Shown here one piece after another: positions 32,413-44,200 of a DNA stretch of 64,000 bases. The stretch's first letter is position 1. Every line of letters begins with the position of its first letter. The notes beneath the pieces were generated by a model that did not search any database, was not told where the DNA came from, and was given only the letters and a program-made list of their open reading frames with translations. The position numbers were made by a program, and so were the translations under genes. Source of the DNA: Nematostella vectensis (lineage: Eukaryota; Cnidaria; Anthozoa; Actiniaria; Edwardsiidae). Location: assembly GCF_932526225.1 (NCBI RefSeq), contig NC_064041.1:9716813-9780812 (forward strand), in the 5' to 3' direction.

Positions 32413-33839
32413 AAGAATAAGTACCACGAACGGAGACCAGGGATAAATTTCTCGGCTGGTTTGACGGAGTGTTTTCTGTAGCATACACTTGACATTTTGC
32501 TGAATATTCTAGGGTCAAGTTTAAAATAGACATTTTTATAGAATTAATTTCAAAATTTTGTATAATATTTCAAGGTCGGGACCAACAAGGGATTTAAAAC
32601 GTTATCCTGCTATCGGTTCTTGTAAACGAAGGACTTGTGTATTTCTTTATTCAACCTTAAAATAAAAATTCCAGTAACAAACGCTTAGAAGATCTGTTAT
32701 TGATACCAAAATGTGGAAAGAAATAACGTATATTTGGTAAATTTAACCAAAAAGGGAACTTCTGAAAATCGCGATTTTGAAATGAGCGTGTTAGTTGTTT
32801 TCGGTTAAAATCGGGAATTCGTACCATGGCACCTGGGGTGGGTGGATGAAATAATGTGGTGGGGGGGGGGGGGGGGGGGTTGTTAGTAGAGAGACGATAT
32901 AAAGAGGGAGAAAACGTTGAAACATAAATAATGGTGTAGGAGGATAAGAATAAGGGTGGGATATTTCGTAGAGCTATTGTAAATGTAAGGCAACCTTAAA
33001 TATGTTCTAGTACAAGTTTTATCATCAGAAGGTAACACCAGGTACTAGTCAAATGCGAAAGGAAGAAAATACTCAGAATGCAGGATTTGTGATGGACCTC
33101 TAGTTGGTGAATTCTAATATAGTAAATCCACAACTGACAGTGAACGAAGCAAATTAACTCACAACCCAAGTGCGGACTCTGCTACCAAGACCTTGAAGTT
33201 GATAGAGCATCCTCTGGAAATTATATCAGATGCCTAGACTGAAAGCAGTGTCCCTATTTCTGCCACGAAAATGACAACACATATCAACAGACTATAGGGA
33301 ACCACCTGTAGTAATTGGCGGACGATTTCAATCTTACAGAGTAAGAAAACATCTTGGGGATATACCACTAGGCCAGACTGGTCATTTGTAAGTATAGTGT
33401 AGACTTAATAAACATGTAATGATTTATCAATTGTAGAATGTGGTAAGAAGAAATAAACATTCTGAGAAAAAGGTGTACGTTCCCTCTCCCACGCACCATA
33501 CCTCAATCGCCCCTGAATTGTATTATATCAGTTTAATTATTTGTGTCGCGTCTCTTTTCTTTCAAAAGAATCCGTGTTCTTTCGAACAGAGACGCATCAA
33601 GGATAGGTTGACAGAAATGACTCCGAAGACAGGATATGCACCTTTGATATAACGCGATAGTCAAAACGAGTCTGACTATTAAATATGTTTTAATTTGTCA
33701 AAAGTTCTCATCAAGAATTTACCAAAGTAAACTAGAAATTACGAGTTACAGGTTATTCACAGATTGCTTAGAACTACTGTTACTATTGACATTCTACAAG
33801 AAAACTAGGCTAGTATTTAATTTAATAGGTCATTATTAT
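32413..33839. other. Gene-free stretch
   Basis: Contains a run of 19 G (32861-32879). Around 33060-33300 two frames show a Cys-rich remnant (CRICDGPLV; CLCYQDLEVD-like, with later Cys and His), which may be a decayed transposase zinc finger, but stops occur and I do not call it. The rest is AT-rich. Confidence 0.4.
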
Positions 33840-35463
33840 TTAATCACAAGTCCACTGTACCACCTCGTAAGCTTTGTCGCACTGTGCTATGTCTTCTTCA
33901 TTGCCGACCTCGCCAATACGAACGCCCATGTCGCATTGGACTATGTTTTTATCATAACCAACCTCGTCAATACGAACAGTAATGTCACCCTCAGCTATGT
34001 TTTCATCATTGCCGACCTCAACAATACGAACGGTCATATCACCCTCAGCTATGATGTCATCATTACTGACCTCGTCAATACGAACGGTCATGTCGCACTG
34101 GGCCATGTCTTCTTCATTACCGACGTCAACAATACGAACGGTCATGTCACATTGAGCCATGTCTTCTTCATTACCGACCTCAACAATACGAACGGTCATG
34201 TCACATTGAGCCATGTCTTCTTCATTACCGACCTCAACAATACGAACGGTCATGTCACATTGAGCCATGTCTTCTTCATTACCGACCTCAACAATACGAA
34301 CGGACATGTCGCACTGGGCCATGTCTTCTTCATTACCGACGTCAACAATACGAACGGTCATGTCACATTGAGCTATGTCTTCTTCTTTTACAGCCTCGTT
34401 AATACGGGCACTCGCGTTACAATGGACCCTCTGGTTCCCGGCTTTGTGAATGGTTGGTTTTGCGTTAAGCACCATTCTTTTTAGAACTCCGCGAAAAGAG
34501 CTCGCTGAAGTGAAATATAAGACCGGGTTAAGCGCACTGTTAGAGTACGCAAATGTGACAGTTATCATTCTTAACATATAGTCTCTCTCAAAGCCTATTT
34601 CTTTATTGCCGAGGCGCTTGTCCAAATTATAAAAGAAAAACAGCGAGTAAGGTATACATAATGCGAGAATTACATTGACAAACATCTGGGTATCTTTAAA
34701 GCGCCATGCTTGCGAGTTGTGGGTTATGCAGCTTGCCGAAACCTCACGCTTTCTTTTTCGTAGAAACCTGAATAATTTCACAGCCGTGTAGAACATAACA
34801 GCATTTGGTATGAAGTAAACTATAAGAGCTAAACACTATCTTCTGCCAGAGTTTCTCGCTGCTAGGAATAAGTATACACGTTTTCGCTAACGACAATGTA
34901 CTTGTTTCTCATTGGAAGACTCATTACGACCGCGAGGATTCCACCCACAATCCACGCAGCGATCACGAGGTTTTTCGCGAAGGCGCGCGTGGGAGCTCGC
35001 AACGGATAGAAAACCGCCATGTAGCGCTCTAGACTGATGACGACGAGGTTCATAGTGGTGACAACGGGAAAGAAAAAGATAGGGATATGAAAAGCCATGC
35101 ACTGCCAGTTTTCTTTGAATATGTCACTATAAATGTAGATAGACGCTAACGGGATGTTCACCACACAGCAGAATAGATCTGTGAGTGCTAAACTCTTAAT
35201 GAAATACATGGTCAAGAGCGCTGAAGAGGTCTACACCGGCTTGGATTGTTCATCATCTTTCTCTTCTTGTGCTCGAAGAACATCACAAAGGCGTTCCCCA
35301 CAATACCCAGAAGAGCCAGGACCCCAAACGTGCCTAGGGTGATTGCTTTAATTGTAGTTGACACTGAGGTGAAAATGTAGGAGCCATTGTGGTATCGGGT
35401 TGAGTTGCTCATGTTGGGCACTGGCTGTACACTGAAATAAGATGAAACATTCGTGAAAATCAT
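33840..35463 (-). pseudogene. Class-A (rhodopsin-like) GPCR with a repeat-built C-terminal tail
   Basis: Three minus-strand frames cover the receptor. 35463-35212: glycosylation-type NMSNST and helix 1 (GVLALLGIVGNAFVMFF). 35215-34862: helices 2-4 with LALTDLFCCV, Cys before helix 3 (NWQCMAF) and LERYMAVFYPL in place of DRY. 34796-33840: helices 6-7 with SNSALNPVLYF, the NPxxY block. Between the first two frames about 20-30 extra bases break the frame (near 35215-35245). Between the second and third a shift removes part of loop 2 and helix 5, although LIVYFIPNAVMFYTAVKLF is readable. The ligand cannot be told; peptide receptors are the closest general type. The tail is an 18-residue repeat, described separately. 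Two disruptions suggest a pseudogene. Confidence 0.8.
33875..34410 (-). repeat. 54-bp tandem repeat coding the GPCR tail
   Basis: About ten units encode TVRIVEVGNEEDMAQCDM variants in frame with the receptor's helix 7. The central five are nearly identical and the ends more diverged, the usual pattern for a minisatellite that homogenises in the middle. The plus strand is open too, which is a by-product. Confidence 0.92.
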
Positions 35464-37067
35464 GCTATATTCAGAAAAGGCGATCGGATGTTGAGTTCAT
35501 ATAGCCTATTAAAAGTTGTCTCTTGTTTAAAATATTCGTATTAAAGAAGGCCAATCACGCCCCCATCTTACGCTCCCGCACAAAACCGACTCACTAATAG
35601 AATCCATTTCCATCGGCTAATTGAAATAAGTGACTGAGAGACCTTAAAATAAATACCGTTTATAAGGTATTAAACTTCAATCGTGGGTGGTTGTTTTGAA
35701 GTTTTCTTGCAAATAAACCGATGTATTGAATATAGTTGTCCGTCTTTATTTATCGTTTCGGGTATTCTTCATAGATTGACTTATCCACATGAAAGATAAT
35801 GACCAACGTCATGGCCAATGTAATGCACCATGACTTTGCGTTTTCAAAAGTAAAGTTCAAAACACTTCTTCGTCAGGAAAACAAACTTCCTTTAACGTAC
35901 CACCGTTATTAAAGTTATAGAAAAAGTAAAATGCGCGTTTTTTACGTAACCGCAACCGGTTTCTTCAAGTGGCAGTAAAACCTTTACGCATGCTTTGCCA
36001 ATTTTGTCGGCTTTAGTGCTAGCGATGCTGTGTTTTTCAGTGATCTTCAGCGCGGAGAAGGTGAATGATAAACATAACATAAAGGACGTTAAACGCAGGA
36101 AAAAAAGGATAAGCGCACTGGTCCTTTCAGAGGGAGGAAAGGGGTAATCGATTTTTAAGCATTAAAAAAGCGTTTGGACGCTCGGCAAACTTTACGACGA
36201 TAACAAGAAAGCTTCTCAAGTGGGAGGCTGAGCGCCGAGGGATAGCTAGGCTTTTTACTTAAGTATTTATGAATGGTAATTCTTACCTTTTTGACTGAAG
36301 TCTGCTCCTGTGCTTATGATGGAAACACTTTGATATGTGATGATCTTTACTCTTCACCTCTTTAAATAAAAGTTTCGCAAAACTAAAACAGCTGTTTAAA
36401 TAAAAACTAAATTGAAAGGGGCGTTATGTTTTTTCCTGTGCTCTCCTTTTAATTTCCACATAAAAACAATGATTCTCTCATCAAAAATCCTTTTTAACTC
36501 ACTTTTGTTCGGGATGAAGAGAGTAAATATGTTTGTTTTCGCACGATGTTGGCGGTTCTAGTATGCAGTATAACGGGTTTGTTATTTATTAGCTGTTTGA
36601 TCATACTGCGTTAAACCTATAAAGTACATTGCATTAAATTTATTAAGTACACTTTCTATTAAATATTATCTTAGTACACTTACTTTTGGACGTGAATAAA
36701 CTGATGAAAGATTGAAGGTGACGCAATACAATGACGGAAAGCATTTTCTTGGTGGTAGTGTTCCCTTTCTATTCGGATACCTTATTAATCTTGATGATCG
36801 TCCTATCTATTAGGGTATAAATCGTCCTATCTATTAGGGTATAAAATTTCAGTCATATGAGGGAGAAATGAGTCCTGGTGATAATTTTGAGACTGTTAAC
36901 CATGCTTTATCCAGCCTTTTTTTATTCTAAGACAAAACCTTTCTGAATATGCCCGAATGAGAGCAGGCTTTCTCTTAGGGGTAAGAATTTCTTTTGAACA
37001 CACCCAAAGTGCCATCCCTTAGGGCTAAAATCGACCATCCCTGTCCCTGTTTTTATCGTGATTGTGG
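35464..37067. other. Gene-free stretch
   Basis: No exon recognised. A 26-bp direct duplication (atcgtcctatctattagggt and following) lies near 36800-36845. AT-rich elsewhere. Confidence 0.4.
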
Positions 37068-37430
37068 AAGCACGGGTGGCCTAGTGTGTTAGCGCGTCGG
37101 CCTCTCACCGCTGTGGCCAGGTTCGAATCCTGGCTCAAACCGAGAATTTTTCCGGGTTCCTGCCTTGATCCGAATTTGTGTCACAAGTGAGTTGAAGTTA
37201 TTCTCCCGTGTTTCCAGTCTTCCGGGGGTGCCATCTCCCGTTCAAGATGCACTACACTGACCTGAACCGAAGGGACGTAAAAGAACCACTGGGGACGCAA
37301 TAAACCCTCTGGCAGTGACCACCCCAAAGGACAGTGCTAACTAACCGAGGGCCATATGTTAGAAAACTGTAAATTCGGTTAAATATGTTACCCTCGATAA
37401 ACAAAGATTAAACTGAAATATCCGAGTCCC
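37068..37430 (+). mobile_element. tRNA-derived SINE
   Basis: An A-box-like TGGCCTAGTGTGTTAGCGCG (37079 on) and a perfect B box GGTTCGAATCC (37120-37130) have the spacing of an RNA polymerase III promoter. They are followed by a body of about 290 bp with no reading frame, ending in a short A-rich tail. The head resembles a tRNA but lacks a matching acceptor stem, so I do not call a tRNA gene. Confidence 0.75.
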
Positions 37431-37699
37431 CTCCCCGGGGCTTCAATCAAGGTAGGTAAGAAGAATAAGTAAGAAAAATGCTACAACAGCGATATTGAAT
37501 AAAAATAGGCCCGCAAACATGTATGCGTCTCGGGGACTACTCACCTAATTGTTAATTATTGCTTAATATTGTTTTTATAGAGCGACGCGCGCTACCGTGA
37601 TCACAACGATGAAGTTAAAATGTTTGGCTCTAGGGGTTATTAGAGAGTAGGGCTAAAAGAGCTTTGACGGTAGGATAGAAACGCGAGACCTAGTATATA

Positions 37700-38075
37700 C
37701 AGTCGTTTGACAAAAGGTTGTCATCAACCGGCTTTGCGACTACGCGACAAGCCCGTATGTAAGCATGGGTAAAAAACCACTGAAGTGCCCGAGTAAGTAC
37801 GCAGCTGCTTTGTCTCCTATTACCTTTGTTTTACAAAGGATTTCTTTTGTCTCTATTTTTCTCGTTCTTTGTGTCGAGGTGCGGATATTGTTCATTTGCC
37901 CAATCAAATTGCAGCTTCTAAGAGCTACGTACTGACCCCGAGTGCCTCGCTGCATATATTAGCCACCGCGTCTAAGTCTGAAGTTATGCTGTGGCTAATA
38001 TATGCAGCTAAGCGCTTCAGTGGTTTGTCGCGTAGTCGCGAAGCCGGTCTAAGACAACCTTTTGTCAAACGACTG
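37700..38075. mobile_element. MITE with long CAGTCGTTTGAC inverted ends
   Basis: The ends CAGTCGTTTGACAAAAGG and their reverse complement are flanked by TATA on both sides (TA duplication). Homology of the ends extends about 60 bp, through ACCGGCTTYGCGACTACGCG. Inside is a second palindrome, TGCATATATTAGCCAC...GTGGCTAATATATGCA (37951-38007). It lies just past the 3' end of the minus-strand esterase. Confidence 0.85.
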
Positions 38076-38226
38076 TATATCATCCCCTCCCGCATATGTC
38101 GACGAATTCAAGAAGAAAAGATATGACTTCAAGACGGTGCGTAGTGCCACGAACACCGTGCGGTTTATGTCGTAAAGGCAGGCATAACAGTATTCTTTGA
38201 GAGCGGTTTAGAACGATTAAATGTTT

Positions 38227-41200
38227 TCACTTGGTCAGTACAAAAGTGAAGACGAAAAACCACAGGAATACCAGCGTCGTGGGGAGCACTGAAAAGAAAC
38301 AAAAAAAAAGAAATAAACAGGATTGTCACAAAGAGTCACGTGAAGGGATACGCGTCACAAGCCTCGTCAGATGGATTAGCCACAAGTTACTCTCAAGATA
38401 GCCACACCACATGTCACGCAATAATACCTACGTCGTGATATGTTCCCTTATGTAATATTGGTCACGCAATCTGTTAAAGTCAGGCATCTGTTAAGTCACA
38501 CAATCTGCCTAGTCACGCACACACCTTGCTGCTTAGCGCCGCTGGCCGGTCGACAAGTGGTTGGCTTGACAGTAGGCTGATTCTCCGATGCGATAAGCTG
38601 AGGCATCAGAACATTCCAGAATGCCATGCGATCCGCGCGAAGGTGCTGCGCGCTTGAGGGACTGGGCTTGAGTCTGAGATATTGTTGATACTGCGCGTCA
38701 TACGCTGGCCAAACAAAAGAGGCATGCCTTGGCTTGTTGGGGTCCCTGTGGTAAAGAAAAGGCTAAGATTAGTGTCCATATGTTGTTTTGTCCCCAGTGA
38801 GTACCTCTCTTAACCTATTTTAATCTCCTAATAAATCGCACTTTCGAAAACTTAAACACGAAGGCGCGGTATAAAAGGGTGCTTCCACTGTAAGCATCGG
38901 CTCATTTGTCAATCAACCGCCGTGGAGTGAGGATCAAATTCAAGATGGCGGCACGAGTCAAGTACAAAACACAGAGGGGAGAGGTTTCAAAGCGCTTCCT
39001 GATGTATAAAAATGCCAACTCTACCTTCTTGTCCGATAGAATGTGTAAAAAAGAAAACTCAGTAGAAGTAAAGCTACGAAACCAACGTGATTTATACAAA
39101 AAAGGAGCAAACGCATGATCGGAAAACAACGATTTCAAACCTCGACAAAAGGTGAGCTTTTAAGCTTTTTTCATAGCTTTAAAACTCAGAAAACAGGATT
39201 TAGTCATCATAAGCTTATAGGTACTTAAAGTGGCGGGGAAACTCTGTTTTGCTAGAAAATGCATCTTGACTTTGTCCACATTACTGCCGATAGAAGTAAT
39301 GCAGGCCTTCTATAGAAAAGATGTTGTTTGTAGATCAAATCTTGCTTTCCTCTTGTTTGTTTTTATTTTTACATCGCCTCGAGCTAGGACAAGATTGTTT
39401 TGTGGTGTGTGAAGTTTTAATTCTAGTTACAAGCTACTATAAGTTGGAATTCAAGTATAAATATGTAATAAATGGTAGTGTTTTTTATCGTTGGGATCAG
39501 TCCATTATTTGTATTCTAGTAATGTTAACTAAACAGTTTGTCTGAATGAATTGGGGGCCAAACTTGCATGTCGAATCTATTATATAATTTCTAATCAATT
39601 ATATGATTTCATCCTAGCTATTCCCAAGTCATGGTGACATCTGAATAATCAGCAAGATATATTCCTCAAGAAAAAGCAGATACAAAGACATGTATTACAT
39701 TTTCCATGTGATTTTAAATCATAAACATTATTTTATAAAGGAAACATGTTTTGTTGCTATAAGATTGATTGATGTGCTAGTGAAGTGTATAAAGCAACCA
39801 GTCATATTTTATAGACTGCATTATAGATTATAATTTTGAATAAACCAAAAAGCTTTCTCTTTTATCCATTCAGTTCAAGACTTCTCATTCTTACAGTAAA
39901 TGCAAGTATAGATACAGGGAGGATATCCATTGAATGAAAACAGTAAAAGTCATTTCTCTATTTTGTATTATTAACTTATAATTAACTTAAAGTATAAAAC
40001 ATATGTTTGGGTAAACCCTTTATAAAACTAAGGATCCAGACCGGTTTTGGGCAAATAGAAACAAAAGCTAATTCAATTGTTATTATTTCTACATTATTTG
40101 TAGTCATCATAGATTGGAAGATAAAAACAAAATACTATACAGGTGCATTCTGATCCAAAAAGTAGAAAGATAGACTCAATTATGGCTCAATCTCACTTAG
40201 ATGGATATCAGGCATTTCTTTAGTAGCCCTTCAGTTTTTTGGTGTACATATATGTGTGGGTATATAAGCTGATACATTGTACAAAGGGTTATCTGCTGTT
40301 TCTGTGAGCCAGTTTGCACTATAAAAATTATTGAAACAAATGTTTTCTTTATATTGTATACCACTCCCTTGTTTTGTACAGTTTCTGTGAGCCAGATTTG
40401 CACTATAAAAACAAATATTGAAACAAATGTTTTCTTTTATTGTATACCAATTCCTTTGTTCTGTACAGGCAAATAGTAAGTTTGCATTTTATTGGGATGG
40501 TACTAAGCCCTTCTTTTAACCCTACATCTGATAAATTAGCACAAGGGCACAATGGTCTAATGACCAAGTGCTTTCCTAGAAATCAAATTGACTGCACTAT
40601 GCTCCCTATTCAAACAGGTGTACCTAGTACTCTGTTTAGTATACTTATAAATGACAGGGTGAGGGTAAGTTGACAAATTTCCTTAGCCTTTCTTTATGTT
40701 CTGGATCAAGAAGTCTGGTACTAACAGCAGGATGGCACCAGAGAAAGGACCCAAGGTAATGACCACCCTAGATAATGTAATATCAGAGTTTCACTTGCAC
40801 ACTCCCTGGATACCGCTGAAATATCCTTTGAAACTGGGGTCATTTGCCGTAGCCTGATCATGGTAACATGTATTGATCAACTATTAAATTTGGTAAAAAG
40901 ATAATAAAGACAAATTGACTTTCTCGTCAAAGTCAACTGGGGGTTCAACATTCCCTGACCTGCCCACCACACCAAATTTTCTTCCTGCTCAGGTAAATGT
41001 CAAAACACTTAATGGATTTTTGGTTAATTCTTGAACAGATGTACAACAGCAGATAGGCACACTTTGCATTTTTGTTTTACACCTGTTGCAGCAACAAGAA
41101 AGAAGAAGTAATGGTTTCCCAAGAATAAGTTTTACTGAAGTGTCCTCTTACACTACAGCTGTGAAGTGACTTATGAATAATAAAATATATATATGATGTA

Positions 41201-44200
41201 TCTTGACTTTATACCTGATGTTTGCTGCTTATGTTTAATTCTAATGTCCTGCTTTGTTGTGTGCTATTTTTCAGTACAGAACTTACAAAAACACATTATT
41301 TTCTGCCATGTATTTTTTCTTCCTGTCTTCATTTCCTCTTCTCCCCATTTTAGGGGCTTCTTTCCAGAGTACAATGCTCTTCATATTTTCCCGAATGTCT
41401 GATTGAAATACGAATCATGCTACCGGCCAAGAAAAGTGCTATAAATATATTTTACCAATACAGTCGTTATATTTTGAATCGGTGTGCCATCTTATGTATG
41501 ATATCCGAAATGGAACCGCCCCGCTCAATATTCTAAACCTTTTCACGGATACCAAAAGCGTTCATTCTTACAATACACGATCATCAACCTCAAATAAATT
41601 CTACATACAAAAATCTAGACTTGAAATCCAGCGAAATTATTTTTCAAGAGTAGGCGCAAGGGTGTGGAATGAGCTGCCACAGTCATTGAGAGAGTCCTCC
41701 AAAAACAGTTTAAAACAAAACTGCGTTCAGCCCTTGTTGATATCCTTATTAAATATGATGACTATGATGACCATTGCACGCATAATCCCTTAGGATAGAC
41801 TGCTAAGCAATGACTGTGGTCATTGCGGGCCCATGCTCACTAAATCCTTCCCCAGGAGAGTCGGGAAGGTATACATACCAAAAATGGCGTCGAAGGGGAA
41901 GACGGGAGATTTGAAATCGCGCCGTAAATGTACGAATTCTAAGACAAATATGCATTTCTCGCTGCCAAGAAAGGCTTGAAGTACAAATTAAACATATCTT
42001 TTCTTTCATTTGGGAATTTTTTTTTTCGTTGGATATCAAATCATTAGATTTGGGGGCATTCTTTATTGACTGGTCTCGTAACGATAATGGCCGCCATGTT
42101 GGACTTTTTCTCCATTTGAAAAATGGGGGCGGGGCTTAGGCTTTTTTATACCGCGCCTTCGTGCTTAAACTAACTTCGATTTCCTATTTTTCCCCTAGGG
42201 AGTCATTTTGTTAAAAATACTTTGCGTTTTGCTTTGCAAGCAGCACATCATGAGTTTGTTGCAATAGTATAGCCAGCTGGTTGCAAGTAAATTGCCAGCA
42301 TGTTGTACACCTACCCGGTCTTAGCAAAGTTCGTCCACAGCTGAATGACGTCACGACTGAAGTTCGCATCTACAGGATTTGAGGCGTTGCTAAGCAACGG
42401 AAATCCAAACACGAACATAAGCTCAGATGCATGGTAAGCCCTCTGCCAAGATGGGACAGGCTTTCCCGTGAAGTAAAGCGGCCCGCGATATTGGATCTCG
42501 TAAAAATAAGTGGGGCACCCTCTAGCGAGGAATGCGCTGGCTGATAGAACTGCCGGCGCGGTAAACATCGCGTCGGTCATCATGTCCACGTACATACGTC
42601 TGAAAACCCGATTAGAAATAGTTAGACAGAGAGACAGAACGAATAGATAAAACAGACAGACGACGGAAGTAAGATAGACAGATTGATTGACAGAAGGGAC
42701 GGAGAAACAGACAGACAGATGAATGGACAGACAGACAGATGAATGGAAAGGCAGACAGGCAAACCTGTTTCGGTAAGGATCGGTGATGTTGGTCCAGTCA
42801 GTGTACTGGAAAGTGACGGCTGCGGGCGAGGCAGGAGTCTGATAGGTTGCCTTCACAGCATTCAAGAAAAACTCTCGAGGCATCCCATCGGAGATATTGA
42901 AAGGCACTAGAATAGTTTAAAAAAACGTTGAATCATGGCTATAGATAAGTCTAATAAAATGCACACAAGAATGCTTACTGATTTCTAACTTACTTTTTTC
43001 GGGAATCATAACTGTCCCATCATCGTCGGTTGTACCGATCATGACATTCACATCATTAAATTTGCCTTCTCTCAACAGCGTGATCGGTGAATCTGAGGGA
43101 TAGATGGATAACATGCGGGACCTCTGAGGTGTCACGCTGGGCTGTGTGACAGAGCTACAATGGCTGCGAAGAAGACTTTCACATCCACAGCCCATTCAAA
43201 TTATCGTATTTAGTTAATATTAATTCGCTTTAATTAACAGGGATTCCTTGCTCAGTGTTGTGTAGGGGCGTGAAGTGGCGGTGTGATTGACCTATAGGAT
43301 AGGGTTCTATAAATCAATACCCAGCAGATACTCAACACTGCAAGTACCATGGCCAAGGTTTAAGGCTATGGCGAATGGTGGATTTGGTGGGAAGTTCGAA
43401 GTTGGATTATCATTTGCGGAGCTGGGTGTCAGAGTTATGGATATAGAAAGCAGATAGGAAATTTACAGTTTAGTCAGCACAAACGTTGCTAATCGACTTG
43501 AAAATGGTAGGTTAACGTATCCGGGATGAACATCAAGGAGTTATGCTTACCAGGCAAGAAGTTCCCATCTATTACAGGCGAGATATGGGCGCCACCCGTG
43601 TATTTAATTTTATTTGTCGCCTCCACGATTTGGGTAAAGTTCTTATCCTTCAGGCACTCTACCATGTTCTCTAAGTCTGCACAGCCAATGACCTTGCCAA
43701 ATGAGCTATAAAAAAGCCATAAAAATCACTTCGTAATAAGTTGAGTCAATTTCTTTAACAGAAATGGGAGCTCGCTCTTCGTTCTGTATTACAAAAGGCG
43801 CATGATCCAAACTGAGCGACTGATTCACTAAGACCTTTCTCGATTATGCTAGTACAACTGGCATTTAATGATACTAGAAATTCTCGCATAAAACTAAACA
43901 ACATGCTAAAATAACGGCTGGTTTCTTTAAAAAATACCACTTGAATTCCGAAGAATGTTTTCTTTTATTTCAAACAAAACGTTCAAACTCTTACATTCTC
44001 ATAGATTTCTTTTAGAATTTCCGTCCGACCCCTCTGGCCCTCCCCCTGTCTATCTTGCAAGTTTGTGGCCGACGTCACTTCGCTGAGCAAGAGAAAGATT
44101 TGCCTGCTGACCACCCACACCTGACCATCCGTAACACAACGTATACTCAGAAACAGTCGAGACAGACAGAAAACAATCTTTAGGGTTCTTTATCCTAAAG

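Noticed and set aside
33060-33300. Cys-rich zinc-finger remnant of a transposase
   Set aside because: Scattered Cys/His in two frames with several stops; not enough to name a family.
33786-34484. 232-codon plus-strand ORF opposite the GPCR tail
   Set aside because: It mirrors the 54-bp repeat, whose length keeps both strands open; it has no independent motif, while the minus strand continues from helix 7.
37068-37140. tRNA gene
   Set aside because: A and B boxes are present, but no acceptor-stem pairing and no proper anticodon arm; the attached body makes it a SINE.
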